From the NCBI RefSeq assembly GCF_001021505.1, contig NZ_LDPO01000002.1, positions 62,001 through 126,000 of the forward strand: a DNA stretch of 64,000 nucleotides, written 5' to 3'. Position numbers and translations under genes: made by a program. Below, piece by piece: positions 8,981 through 17,519 of the stretch. Origin of the DNA: Mycolicibacter heraklionensis (lineage in GTDB: Bacteria; Actinomycetota; Actinomycetes; Mycobacteriales; Mycobacteriaceae). The number at the start of each line of letters is the position of its first letter. Within the stretch, counting starts at the first letter, position 1. Under the pieces are notes generated by a model. That model had not been told where the DNA came from, did no database searches, and was given only the letters and a program-made list of their open reading frames with translations.

Positions 8981-9412
8981 TCAGAGCTCGAGCAGCACCG
9001 TCACCGGACCGTCATTGACGAGTTCCACCTGCATATGCGCCCCGAACTGCCCGGTCGCGACGTGCGCGCCCAAGCCTCGCAGTGCCTCGGCGAACTCGGC
9101 GACCAGCGGCTCGGCGACCGGAGCCGGAGCGGCGGCATTCCACGATGGCCGGCGCCCCTTGGCGGTGTCGGCGTAGAGCGTGAACTGGCTGACCACCAGA
9201 ATCGGCGCGCCCACGTCCGCTGCCGACTTCTGATCGTCGAGGATCCTTAATTGCCAAAGCTTTTCGGCGAGCCGCTGCGCCGTGGCGGAATCGTCGGAGT
9301 GGGTCACACCGACCAGAGCGAGCAGGCCCTGGCCGTCTGGGTCGATCGCACCGATCGTCTGACCGTCGACACTGACCCGGGCCGATGAGACACGCTGGAC
9401 CAGAACTCGCAC
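8981..9412 (-). CDS. dtd: D-aminoacyl-tRNA deacylase
   Basis: 143 residues, normal length for the enzyme that removes D-amino acids (and glycine from tRNA-Ala) misattached to tRNA, a cytosolic proofreading step. Both family signatures are present: 'SQFTLYAD' near residue 78 with the catalytic Thr region, and '[11 protein letters not shown]' at the C-terminus with the Gly-Pro motif that gives chirality selection. The start 'MRVLVQRV' is canonical. Divergent from the thiamine-binding protein gene; the same pair occurs in M. tuberculosis as Rv1897c/Rv1898. Confidence 0.95.
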   Translation of the reverse strand: MRVLVQRVSSARVSVDGQTIGAIDPDGQGLLALVGVTHSDDSATAQRLAEKLWQLRILDDQKSAADVGAPILVVSQFTLYADTAKGRRPSWNAAAPAPVAEPLVAEFAEALRGLGAHVATGQFGAHMQVELVNDGPVTVLLEL

Positions 9413-9465
9413 GGCATCGATGCTAGGTAGGCTCGCCGTTAGGCCTACCGGGAGGGGTGAGTCAG

Positions 9466-9780
9466 GTGTCGGTCTTGGTTGCGTTCTCGGTTACGCCGCT
9501 CGGTGTGGGGGAGGGAGTCGGCGAGATCGTCGCGGAGGCGGTCCGCGTCGTTCGGGAGTCGGGCCTGCCCAATCGCACCGATTCCATGTTCACCGTGATC
9601 GAAAGCGACAGCTGGGCCGAGGCGATGGCCGTGGTGCAACGGGCGGTGGAAGCGGTAGCGGCCCGGTCACCGCGGGTCAGCACCGTAATCAAAGCCGATT
9701 GGCGTGACGGCGCGGTCGACGCGATGAACACCAAGGTCGAATCGGTGGAACGTCACCTGGCTCAGCCGCCGCCTAATTGA
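9466..9780 (+). CDS. MTH1187-family thiamine-binding protein
   Basis: About 104 residues with the ferredoxin-like fold of the MTH1187/YkoF-like family (formerly DUF77): '[22 protein letters not shown]', 'SMFTVIES' and 'VKADWRDGA'-like elements. Relatives bind thiamine or its precursor and are often thiamine-regulated; no riboswitch is visible here. GTG 9457 is also in frame, but GGAGGGG at 9451-9457 is correctly spaced (8-9 nt) only for GTG 9466, so I choose that. The 3' end overlaps the convergent dipeptidase gene by 8 nt. Confidence 0.85.
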   Translation: MSVLVAFSVTPLGVGEGVGEIVAEAVRVVRESGLPNRTDSMFTVIESDSWAEAMAVVQRAVEAVAARSPRVSTVIKADWRDGAVDAMNTKVESVERHLAQPPPN

Positions 9781-10423
9781 CCGGCACGTCGAGGATCGGC
9801 CGTCCCACGTCGGCGCCCGGGCCGTTGAAATGCCACCATTCGCCCGAATACACGGCCAGACCACCGGCACTCATTGCGTCGCGCAGGGCGGCACGCTCGG
9901 CGGCGGCACGTGGGCTGATCCCGTCGGCGAATGCCGTTGCAGCCGGGGAGAAGTCATCGAACCCGGTGCCCATCTCCGACAGCCGCCCTTGCGCGTCCGC
10001 GGTAGTCACGTCGACCGACCGCCCGGTCTCGTGGCTGCGGGCCAGTGAGCCCGGCCGGGCCACCCAGTTCGGGTTGGGCACCACTTCGAACATCCGCACC
10101 TGCACGCTGTGGGGCCGGTAGCAGTCCCAGAACACCAGAATGCGGCCTCGGCTGCGCAGCGCGGCGGCGGCGGTCGCCAAACCCGGCGCCAGCGACTCGT
10201 GCACCAGACACCGAGCGTTAGACGGGTAGAGCTGTTCGCCCACGAAGTTGTTCGCGGTGGCGTAGCGCAGGTCGATGATCGCGTCCGGCACGGCGGTGCG
10301 GACTTCGACGAACCCGGCCGCACCGGCCTGCGCGCTGACCGGTGGCACCTCCGGGGAGGCGGAAGCCACGCCGGCAAGCCATCCCGTCGTGATCAGTGCG
10401 ATCGCGGCCAGTTCCCGGATCAT
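9773..10423 (-). CDS. Secreted D-alanyl-D-alanine dipeptidase (VanX-like, M15)
   Basis: 216 residues with a signal peptide (cleavage after about residue 22, 'GVASA'). The M15D zinc site is complete: H131 and D138 in '[10 protein letters not shown]', E195 and H198 in 'GEWWHF', plus the substrate-binding Arg in 'DCYRPHS' (about 103). VanX enzymes hydrolyse D-Ala-D-Ala; an exported version suggests recycling or trimming of wall-derived dipeptides outside the membrane instead of vancomycin resistance. Its start overlaps the stop of the YaaA gene by 4 nt, so the two are cotranscribed. Confidence 0.88.
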   Translation of the reverse strand: MIRELAAIALITTGWLAGVASASPEVPPVSAQAGAAGFVEVRTAVPDAIIDLRYATANNFVGEQLYPSNARCLVHESLAPGLATAAAALRSRGRILVFWDCYRPHSVQVRMFEVVPNPNWVARPGSLARSHETGRSVDVTTADAQGRLSEMGTGFDDFSPAATAFADGISPRAAAERAALRDAMSAGGLAVYSGEWWHFNGPGADVGRPILDVPVN

Positions 10424-11166
10424 GCGGCGACCACGATCGTCAGCCGACGGTCGTCGCGTTCCACCCGCATCCCGGCCCGGCGAGCCGTGGCCGCCACTGC
10501 TGCGGCGTCGTCGGGTTCGGCCCGGGTGGTGGCCAGCGCCCGCGCCAGTCGCCCCTTGTGCGCCTTGTTGAAATGGCTCACCGAGACCCGCCGTCCGTCG
10601 GCGTGCTCGGCGACCACATCGACGCGGACGGAACCGGGAATGGCGGCCAGTGCCGCATAGGACCCCGACCGCAGGTCCACGACCAGCTCGGCGGCGGCGA
10701 TCTCGGCCAGTACCGGTTCCAGTAACGGTCGCCAGCGCCTGGCCAATCCCGGTTGTCCGGGCAACTTCGAGGTTGCCGAGAGCCGGTACGCGGGCACCGG
10801 GTCCGTTGCCCGCAGCAGTCCGAACAAGGCGGATCCGACGGCCAGCCTGGCGGCGGCCCGGGCGGCCGCGGCGCCGCGCAGCGAGTCGACGTCCAGCGCC
10901 TCGTAGAGCACACCGGTGTAGCGGTTGATCGCCGGTGCGGTCGGAGCGGTCCGCAGCGCGGCGTTGCGTTCGATCTCACCGTCCTGGGACGCCGACAAAC
11001 CCAGTGCGCTGCGGCTGGCGTCCCGATCAGCGGCCAAGGCCACCAGCTCGTCGACCAGTTCCGCCCTCAGGCTGGTGAGTTGCGGGGATGCCAGTGTATC
11101 GAGGCACAGCGGTGGTCCGTCGCCGCCGGCGCGTTTCGTCTCCGACGGGGGCAGCAGCACGATCAC
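10420..11166 (-). CDS. YaaA-family peroxide stress protein
   Basis: 248 residues, usual length. The diagnostic ends are both present: 'LLPPSETKR' at residues 4-12 and 'VSHFNKAHKGRLARAL' near residue 195. E. coli YaaA limits free intracellular iron during hydrogen peroxide stress and has a DNA-binding fold; the same role is inferred here. It sits in an overlapping string with PAP2 phosphatase upstream (4-nt overlap at 11163) and the dipeptidase downstream (4-nt overlap), so the three are very likely one operon. Confidence 0.9.
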   Translation of the reverse strand: MIVLLPPSETKRAGGDGPPLCLDTLASPQLTSLRAELVDELVALAADRDASRSALGLSASQDGEIERNAALRTAPTAPAINRYTGVLYEALDVDSLRGAAAARAAARLAVGSALFGLLRATDPVPAYRLSATSKLPGQPGLARRWRPLLEPVLAEIAAAELVVDLRSGSYAALAAIPGSVRVDVVAEHADGRRVSVSHFNKAHKGRLARALATTRAEPDDAAAVAATARRAGMRVERDDRRLTIVVAA

Positions 11167-11681
11167 AGCGCAGACGTTAACCGAGCCGTTCCAGACACCA
11201 GCGCGGTGGCGAGCATCGTCGCACCGACGGTATCGGTGAGGAAATGGTAGCCGCAGGCCACCAACCCGAGGATGCCCAGCAGGCTTACCAGCGCGGCTGC
11301 GGCCAGGGCCCAGAGCCGGCCCAATTTCGAACTGGCCACCACGACCATCATTCCCAGCACCGCCACCAATAGCGCGGTGTGGCCGCTGGGGTATTCCAGG
11401 TAGGGCCCATTACGCCGGTCGAAGAAGTGCTTGAGCGCCACCGTGGCGACGGTGACGGCGAATGGGCAGGCCAGCACCGCGGCCGCCAGCGCCCACTGTC
11501 GCCGCGACAAGGCGACCACCAGGCACGCCACCGTCACCGCCAATACCAACCAGCCGCTGGTGAAGATCAACAGCCACCGGGGCTGCCCGCCGATGAGGGT
11601 GAAGGTGGCGCGACTGAACCAGTTGTCGATGGGTGTCGAGTCGCGGCCCACCGCCCAGCCCAGGCCCAATGTCGCCAGCAC
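11163..11681 (-). CDS. PAP2-family membrane phosphatase
   Basis: 172 residues with five or six membrane helices and the acid phosphatase motifs in order: 'KHFFDRRNGP' (motif 1, with RN in place of the usual RP), 'PSGH' (motif 2) and 'CGYHFLTDTVGA' (motif 3, catalytic His then Asp; the usual SR is replaced by CG). Such proteins dephosphorylate lipid phosphates at the membrane, for example undecaprenyl or phosphatidyl substrates. The only usual start in frame is GTG 11681; the frame is open to 11738 but has no ATG or GTG there, so a CTG start adding residues 'PLAG' cannot be excluded. Confidence 0.78.
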   Translation of the reverse strand: MLATLGLGWAVGRDSTPIDNWFSRATFTLIGGQPRWLLIFTSGWLVLAVTVACLVVALSRRQWALAAAVLACPFAVTVATVALKHFFDRRNGPYLEYPSGHTALLVAVLGMMVVVASSKLGRLWALAAAALVSLLGILGLVACGYHFLTDTVGATMLATALVSGTARLTSAL

Positions 11682-11743
11682 GCCGGCCAGCGGCCACCAG
11701 CGCCAGGCGGTGGCGAGACCCCGACCTATGTCAGGGACCTATC

Positions 11744-12190
11744 TCAGGCCGACTTCTGGAACAGCGGCAGTAGCATCTGGCGGCGCTGGTCGTTGCCGTC
11801 GGCAAGTGCGTGCAGCGCTTGCTCCACCGAACGCGACGTCGGGAACATGGCGTCCTCATCGAAGTCGCCGAGCAGCTCGTGCACGGATGAGCTCTCGACG
11901 AGCGTCCATCCCACGCCCGCGGCACGGCAGTCGCCGTCGAGGACGCACAGCAGCCAGATGCCGGCGGCGGCGAACGAGGTGACCCCGCTCAGGTCGAGTA
12001 CCAGCGGTTCCTTCGCGAGGACGAAGCGCCGGGCGTGCTCGCTGAGCTGGTCCACGTTGGTGGCATCGATTCGGCCCCGGATCGCGATCACCGTCGCGAG
12101 GTGACGGTAGTGGGCCCGAATCTGCGCGTCGCCGCACTCGACGACCGGGTTGATCCGAGCGGTGCCCCGTGTGGTGATGTCGATTGCCAT
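11744..12190 (-). CDS. STAS-domain protein, anti-sigma-factor antagonist-like
   Basis: 148 residues; a STAS fold over residues 30-120 with 'ATVIAIRGRIDATNVDQL' and the loop 'LVLDLSGVTSFAAAGIWLL'. In classical antagonists such as SpoIIAA this loop reads D-S-S-G and the second Ser is phosphorylated by the anti-sigma kinase. Here the position is Ala76, so normal phospho-switching is not possible; the protein may bind its partner constitutively or sense something else. It resembles Rv1904. No anti-sigma factor or sigma factor gene is nearby. Confidence 0.8.
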   Translation of the reverse strand: MAIDITTRGTARINPVVECGDAQIRAHYRHLATVIAIRGRIDATNVDQLSEHARRFVLAKEPLVLDLSGVTSFAAAGIWLLCVLDGDCRAAGVGWTLVESSSVHELLGDFDEDAMFPTSRSVEQALHALADGNDQRRQMLLPLFQKSA

Positions 12191-12288
12191 GCCAGCCCCC
12201 GCCTTCTATGTCGATCGCTGTCGGCAGATGAGCCAACCTCGATGTTCCCGACGTTATGCGGTGAAGTTAAGGCGTCTTGGGCGGCCGA

Positions 12289-14244
12289 TTAACGCTTTGG
12301 TGAGATCTCGAACGGCTCGGTTGCCCCGGTGAACGCACTGATCCGCCCATTTCGGTCCCGGGCGTCGCCGTCATAGCGAAGCCGGTATTGCCCGGCGGGG
12401 GTGTCGTCGGGCATCGTCCAGGTCACGGTGATTGTCGACCCGCGCCGGCCGGCGCGTCGCCAGCGGAAGGTCGTCGACCAGTCACTGTCGTCGGCCACGG
12501 TGCTCCACTCGCCACCGGTTTGGTGCTCCACCCGCAGGTAGGTGCCACCGCGGTGCAGGTCATTGTTCGGGTAGGCGCCGGCGAACACCGCCGACACCGT
12601 GGTGCCCGGAGCGTAGGCAGGCAGCGGGGCTTGCAGGACATCGCCGAACCGCTGGCCGCCGGGCAGCTCATCCGGCTTTGCCCGGCGACGTGACCGCCGC
12701 CGGCGGGACGGCTCGGCCGGCCGCTGGCCTTCGGGTGCCGGCCGCTGCTCCCGCATCGCCGTGGCCAGCTCAGCCACCACCTGCTGCAGGGCCGGCAGCT
12801 CCCAGCGCCCGAACAGGGTGCTGCCACCCTCGTAGCGCTGCTCGTCGTATTCCTCCGGCGTCGTCACGTAGTGCAGATAGCCGTTGCTGTAGCCCGCCAC
12901 CAGCACGTCGCGGAGTTCGGCGCCGACGATCTCGGCCACCGTGCGGCGCAGCCGCAGACCCGCCACGATGGTCACCTCGGCGGGAATACCGATCAGGTAC
13001 AGCTGCCCGATGCGCAGCAGCTGCACCGGGCCGCCCTCCGGCATCAGCATCGACAGCGCCTTGTTCAGCCGGATTCCCGGGCCCACCGCGCCCTTGGGGG
13101 CGTGCGCGTCGCGCAGTCGAGGGGAGAGGCGGAACACCGTGTTGGCGACCAGGGCGTCGAAGATGCGGTTACGGCCCTGCTTGAACACGGGGTACAGCGG
13201 GCCGGCGCCCTCGTCGGTGCCGGCCAGGCACGACGCACCCGCGATCGCGGGACCGGTGCGATGGGCCCGGCCGTCGCCGGTGAATTCGGGCCGGACCTCG
13301 AAATCCGTCAGGTCGACGTAGGTGGCGCGGGCGTCAAGCCCGCCGGTGACCTCGGTGCCATGCCCCAAGGTCAGTTCGGTGGCCGCGGCGGCTTGGCGGG
13401 ACCCGATGATCCGGGTGTTCTCGAACTCGTCCTCGGTGGGGCCGCTGCCGGGGCGATGGTTGAGGTTCGGCGACATGTCCCCGGAATTGGTCTGGGCGAA
13501 GGCGGCGATGAAATCCGGTGGCGTCGCTGCCAGGTAGTCGACGCCGTGGTCCAGGCGCTCGCACTGGTAGGCGGCATAGCCCTTGTTGTCGCCGCTGATC
13601 AAGGTGTTGCGGTTGGTCATGGACGTGCCGTGGGTGGCAAACCAGTTCACCGCACCGACCAGCCGGCCGTCCCGTTCGATGCGCAGCAGCGTGGTCTGCG
13701 GATCGATCTTGTCCGGGAAGTGGGCGCGGTCGGCTTCCGGGTTGCGGGCGAACGACGACGGCGAGCGATTGCTGCTGGCGTCGTGCAGCCGGCCCACGGC
13801 GAGGCTCAAGCCGGCGGGGGCGAGGTCGGCATGCGCCCGGTCGACGGCGTCGCAGATCCCATCGACGATCGCGTTGAAGGTCTGGTGCCGGAACCCGTTG
13901 GTGTTCGAGTTGTAGAGCCGGTGGTCGGAGTAGCCGCCAGGGCCGCAATGGGTGTGCGTCGCCGTCAACATCACGTTGTGGAATGTGTACAGCTCGCCGT
14001 AGGTCGCGGCCAGGCGTCCGAGCACCTCGTGGTGGATGCTTTCCAGCAGCAGCGGTATCTCGCAGACCACCAGCAGCAGCCGGGTGCCGGCGGCCGCATC
14101 GGCGATGACGAATGCCCGCGCGCGCAGCCGGTTGTGCAATCCGTCGGTCTGCTGCGAGGCCACGCCGTAGCCGAGCATTCCGCACTCGGCCGGCTCGCCG
14201 GTGATGTCGGCGATTCCGCGCCCAACCTGATAGTCGTCTGGCAT
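12289..14244 (-). CDS. Neutral/alkaline ceramidase
   Basis: About 651 residues from ATG 14244 (an open frame continues upstream to 14394, but that part looks non-coding). The N-terminal catalytic domain shows 'GRGIADITGEPAECGMLGYG', the zinc ligands in 'TATHTHCGPGG' and 'NWFATHGTSM', and the nucleophile loop 'NSGDMSPN'. The C-terminal part has the beta-sandwich domain of the family. The enzyme cleaves the amide bond of ceramides; M. tuberculosis has one (Rv0669c, 637 residues). No clear signal peptide is visible, which is unusual for exported members, and an Arg-rich linker (about residues 530-550) joins the domains. Confidence 0.9.
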   Translation of the reverse strand: MPDDYQVGRGIADITGEPAECGMLGYGVASQQTDGLHNRLRARAFVIADAAAGTRLLLVVCEIPLLLESIHHEVLGRLAATYGELYTFHNVMLTATHTHCGPGGYSDHRLYNSNTNGFRHQTFNAIVDGICDAVDRAHADLAPAGLSLAVGRLHDASSNRSPSSFARNPEADRAHFPDKIDPQTTLLRIERDGRLVGAVNWFATHGTSMTNRNTLISGDNKGYAAYQCERLDHGVDYLAATPPDFIAAFAQTNSGDMSPNLNHRPGSGPTEDEFENTRIIGSRQAAAATELTLGHGTEVTGGLDARATYVDLTDFEVRPEFTGDGRAHRTGPAIAGASCLAGTDEGAGPLYPVFKQGRNRIFDALVANTVFRLSPRLRDAHAPKGAVGPGIRLNKALSMLMPEGGPVQLLRIGQLYLIGIPAEVTIVAGLRLRRTVAEIVGAELRDVLVAGYSNGYLHYVTTPEEYDEQRYEGGSTLFGRWELPALQQVVAELATAMREQRPAPEGQRPAEPSRRRRSRRRAKPDELPGGQRFGDVLQAPLPAYAPGTTVSAVFAGAYPNNDLHRGGTYLRVEHQTGGEWSTVADDSDWSTTFRWRRAGRRGSTITVTWTMPDDTPAGQYRLRYDGDARDRNGRISAFTGATEPFEISPKR

Positions 14245-14438
14245 CGCTACAGTATTCACAACGGCCCCGCTGGCATCGTCGCCGACGTGCCCGGCCGATA
14301 ACTTCACCCGGGACAGTCCCGCTGCTAGTCTTCGAGGGCTGCCGGCTACCGGGTTGCGGCTGCCGATCGCCGGGTCGTCTCGGCGGGCCCGCACCCGAGG
14401 CAGTCAAGGCATGCGAAGCCCACCGGCGAAAGAGTGTT

Positions 14439-15740
14439 GTGCGCAGCGGAGAGATCAAGGCCCTGACCGGGCTTCGCATCATCGCCGCGGTATGGGTGGT
14501 GCTGTTTCACTTCCGGCCGTTGTTGCGACTGGCGTCCCCGGAGCTCAGCGATGCGCTCGCCCCGGTGCTCGACCGAGGCGCCCAAGGCGTCGATCTGTTC
14601 TTCATCCTCAGTGGCTTCGTCCTGACCTGGAACTACCTGGAGCGCATGGGGGAGACGTTCTCGGTGCGCGCCACGGTGCACTTTCTGTGGCTGCGGCTGG
14701 CCCGGGTCTGGCCGATCTACCTGGTCACGATGCACCTGGCGCTGCTGTGGGTGATCTTCACTCTTCATGTCGGGCATGTGCCCACCGAGGACCTCAGCCG
14801 GATCACCGCGATCAGCTATGTCCGTCAGGTCCTGCTGGTGCAACTGTGGTTCGAGCCGTTCTTCGACGGGTCGAGTTGGGACGGCCCGGCCTGGTCCATC
14901 AGTGCCGAGTGGCTGGCCTACCTGTTGTTCGGCGTGCTGGTGCTGGCGGTCTACCGGATGATGCGGGTGACCTCGGCGCGCGGGCTGGCGGCACTGGCGA
15001 TCATCGCCTCGCTTCCGCCGCTGCTGCTGTTGCTGGCGACCGGCCAGTTCTACAGCCCGTGGAGCTGGTTGCCGCGCATCGTCATGCAGTTCACCGCGGG
15101 TGCCCTGGCCTGCGCCGCGGTGCGCAAGCTGGCGCCCACCGACCGGTTCCGCAGCGCCGCGGGTTACTGCTCCGCACTGCTCATCGCCGCGATGGTCGGC
15201 GTTCTGTACTACTTCGACGGCCATCCGATCTCGGGGCTCTACGACAGCGGCGGACTGGTGGATGTGCTGTTCGTGCCGTTGGTGATGGCCCTGGCGATCG
15301 GTATCGGAAGCCTTCCGGCGCTGCTGTCCACCCGCGTGATGGTCTACGGCGGGCAGATCTCGTTCTGCCTGTATATGGTCCACGAGCTGGTGCACACGTC
15401 CTGGAACTGGGCCGCAAAGCAATTCGAGATCGTGCTCGACGAGGGGGCGACCGCGGCCAAGTGGATGGTGTGCGGCTTGCTGGTGGCGGCGACGTTGTTG
15501 TCGATGCTGCTGTTCCACGCTGTTGAGGAGCCCGGTCGGCACTGGATGCGCAAGATGATCGGCGCCCGGCCCGAGTCGGCGCAGGTCACACCGACAGAAG
15601 ATCCCCTGGCGGTCGAGCCGGTCGAACCGGTGGGCCCGCCGCACAACTCGGGAGACGTGAACGAGTCGACCGACTCGGACGACTCGGATGACCAAGTCCT
15701 TGAGGAGCCCTCGGTCGCGGTTCCGGCTAGTCTGCGCTGA
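14439..15740 (+). CDS. Acyltransferase-3 family membrane protein
   Basis: 433 residues with about ten membrane helices. The N-terminal signature is 'LTGLRIIAAVWVVLFHFRP' with the catalytic His, followed by 'GVDLFFILSGFVLTWNY'. Such enzymes O-acylate sugars, glycolipids or wall components across the membrane. The last 70 residues are a hydrophilic, acidic tail rich in Glu, Asp and Ser. The next gene is an SGNH hydrolase 23 nt downstream, and the same acyltransferase/SGNH pairing occurs at Rv0517/Rv0518 and within fused OafA-type proteins, so both probably act on one acylated substrate. A TAGTCT box near 14325 may be the promoter. Confidence 0.88.
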   Translation: MRSGEIKALTGLRIIAAVWVVLFHFRPLLRLASPELSDALAPVLDRGAQGVDLFFILSGFVLTWNYLERMGETFSVRATVHFLWLRLARVWPIYLVTMHLALLWVIFTLHVGHVPTEDLSRITAISYVRQVLLVQLWFEPFFDGSSWDGPAWSISAEWLAYLLFGVLVLAVYRMMRVTSARGLAALAIIASLPPLLLLLATGQFYSPWSWLPRIVMQFTAGALACAAVRKLAPTDRFRSAAGYCSALLIAAMVGVLYYFDGHPISGLYDSGGLVDVLFVPLVMALAIGIGSLPALLSTRVMVYGGQISFCLYMVHELVHTSWNWAAKQFEIVLDEGATAAKWMVCGLLVAATLLSMLLFHAVEEPGRHWMRKMIGARPESAQVTPTEDPLAVEPVEPVGPPHNSGDVNESTDSDDSDDQVLEEPSVAVPASLR

Positions 15741-15763
15741 AGTTTGATTGGGGGAGGTAACCC

Positions 15764-16477
15764 GTGGGTCGGGTGATGACATTCGCCGTCGTGATGGTGA
15801 CCGGCGTCGTCGCGGTCGTCGCAGGGACCGGCTACTTGTCGCGCGATCACGAGTCGACGCGCCACTACGAGACCGTGCCGCTGAGTTCCTCGCCGAATCG
15901 GATTGCGGTGATCGGTGACTCCTATACGGCCGGGTACGAGGACACCGGTCGCGGTGCGGCGAATTGGACCGAGCGGGCGTGGCAGAACCTGGCCGGCCGC
16001 GGGGTGTACGTCAGCGCCGACGTGGCGGCCGAGGGCGGTGCGGGTTACGGCGTGCGTGGCAACCTCGGCGGGCTGTTCGGCGACCTGACCCGCCGTGCGG
16101 TGCAACCCGACGACGCGTTGGTGGTGTTCTTCGGTTCGCGCAACGACCAGGACGTCGAGCCAGGCGAGTTGAGCCGACTGATCGCCGACACCTTGGGTTT
16201 GGCTCGCCGCACCGCGCCGGGGGCGCGGATGCTGGTGATCGGGCCGCCGTGGCCGGTTGCCGACGTCCCGGGCAACGTGTGGCGGATCCGCGATGTCCTC
16301 AGTACGCAAGCACGTGTGGTCGGCGCGGAGTTCGTCGATCCGCTCGCCGAGCGGTGGTTCGTCGGCCTGCCCGACCTGATCGGCCCGGACGGGGTGCACC
16401 CCACCGATGCCGGTCACGCCTACATGGCCGACAAGATCGCACCGCTGATCGGCGCCCAGCTGCCGAAACGGACCTGA
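15764..16477 (+). CDS. Membrane-anchored or secreted SGNH/GDSL hydrolase
   Basis: 237 residues, N-terminal hydrophobic anchor or signal (residues 4-25), then a GDSL-type esterase. Blocks: 'IAVIGDSYTAGY' (nucleophile Ser), 'GSRND' (block III) and 'GPDGVHPTDAGH' (Asp-His of the triad). The strong ribosome site GGGGGAGG precedes GTG 15764. It follows the acyltransferase-3 gene closely and probably removes or transfers the acyl group that enzyme handles, on the outer face of the membrane. The homologous pair in M. tuberculosis is Rv0517-Rv0518. Confidence 0.85.
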   Translation: MGRVMTFAVVMVTGVVAVVAGTGYLSRDHESTRHYETVPLSSSPNRIAVIGDSYTAGYEDTGRGAANWTERAWQNLAGRGVYVSADVAAEGGAGYGVRGNLGGLFGDLTRRAVQPDDALVVFFGSRNDQDVEPGELSRLIADTLGLARRTAPGARMLVIGPPWPVADVPGNVWRIRDVLSTQARVVGAEFVDPLAERWFVGLPDLIGPDGVHPTDAGHAYMADKIAPLIGAQLPKRT

Positions 16478-16521
16478 CCGCAGCGGAAACGGACCGGGGG
16501 CGAAGAAGGGACTTGGCGAAC

Positions 16522-17499
16522 ATGCAGGTGTTGATCACCGGCGGAACGGGATTCGTCGGAGGCTGGACCGCCAAGGCGATCGCCGATGCCGGACACCGGG
16601 TCCGCTTCCTGGTGCGAAATCCGGCGGGGCTGCACGACAGCGTGGCGCGGCTGGGTGTCGACGTGTCCGACTACGTGGTGGGTGACATTACCGACGTGGA
16701 CTCGGTACGCGAGGCCCTGCGCGGCTGCGATGCGGTTGTGCACGCCGCCGCGGTGGTGGCCACCGATCCGCGGCAGACGGCGCAGATGCTGGCCACGAAC
16801 TCGGCCGGTGCCCACAACGTGCTCGGCGGAGCGGTTGAGCTGGGGCTGGACCCGATCATTCACGTCTCCAGCTTCACCGCGCTGTTTCACCCCGGACTGA
16901 CGACGTTGCGGGCTGACCTGCCGGTGGCAGGGGGCGCGGACGGCTATGGCCGGTCGAAGGCCCGTGAAGACCTCTACGCGCGCGGCCTGCAGGACGCCGG
17001 GGCCCCGGTCAACATCACCTATCCGGGCATGGTGCTCGGACCTCCGGTCGGAAACCGGCTGGGGGAGGCCGGCGAAGGCGTACGGGCCGCGCTGCAGATG
17101 CATGTCATCCCCGGGCGTGGCAGTGCCTGGCTGGTGATCGACGTTCGTGACTTGGCGGCAATGCATCTCGCGTTGCTGGAGCCGGGCCGTGGCCCGCGCC
17201 GCTACATGGCCGGCGGTCGGCGGATACCGCCGGGGCAGTTGGCGAACCTGCTTCAAGAGCTGTCGGGTTCGCCCATGGTCGCGCTGCCGATACCGGATAT
17301 CGCCCTGCGCTGGGCGGGCCGGTTCCTGGATCAAGTCGAGCGGGCGCTTCCGATCTCGACCCCGTTCACCGAGGCCGGGATGCAGTACTACACCCAGATG
17401 CCCGAATCTGATGACACCCCTGCCGAGCGAGACCTCAGCGTGGTGTTCCGTGACGTCCGCGAAACTCTGGCCGACACCGTGGCGGGCATCCGCGCGTAG
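16522..17499 (+). CDS. NAD-dependent epimerase/dehydratase (extended SDR)
   Basis: 325 residues. Rossmann motif 'LITGGTGFVGG' at residues 4-14, acidic residue 'GDITD' near 58, the 'HAAAVV' strand, and the catalytic pair in 'YGRSK' near 140. It belongs to the atypical/extended short-chain dehydrogenases acting on nucleotide sugars, flavonoid-like or steroid substrates; the exact substrate cannot be told. ATG 16522 has GAAGAAGGG upstream. The gene follows the SGNH hydrolase by 44 nt and may be the last of that operon. It ends at a hairpin shared with the convergent UbiD gene. Confidence 0.8.
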   Translation: MQVLITGGTGFVGGWTAKAIADAGHRVRFLVRNPAGLHDSVARLGVDVSDYVVGDITDVDSVREALRGCDAVVHAAAVVATDPRQTAQMLATNSAGAHNVLGGAVELGLDPIIHVSSFTALFHPGLTTLRADLPVAGGADGYGRSKAREDLYARGLQDAGAPVNITYPGMVLGPPVGNRLGEAGEGVRAALQMHVIPGRGSAWLVIDVRDLAAMHLALLEPGRGPRRYMAGGRRIPPGQLANLLQELSGSPMVALPIPDIALRWAGRFLDQVERALPISTPFTEAGMQYYTQMPESDDTPAERDLSVVFRDVRETLADTVAGIRA

Positions 17500-17519
17500 C
17501 CCCGTCCGCCGGCGGCTAC
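17496..17519. terminator. Hairpin between convergent genes
   Basis: GTAGCC (17496-17501) pairs with GGCTAC (17514-17519), and the loop contains the further pair CCG/CGG. The structure spans both stop codons of convergent genes and could stop transcription from either side. There is no U-tract, which is usual for mycobacteria, so this is a weak call. Confidence 0.35.

Noticed and set aside
14245..14394. 50-codon upstream extension of the ceramidase
   Set aside because: No hydrophobic signal or family sequence; the family's conserved N-terminus starts at ATG 14244.
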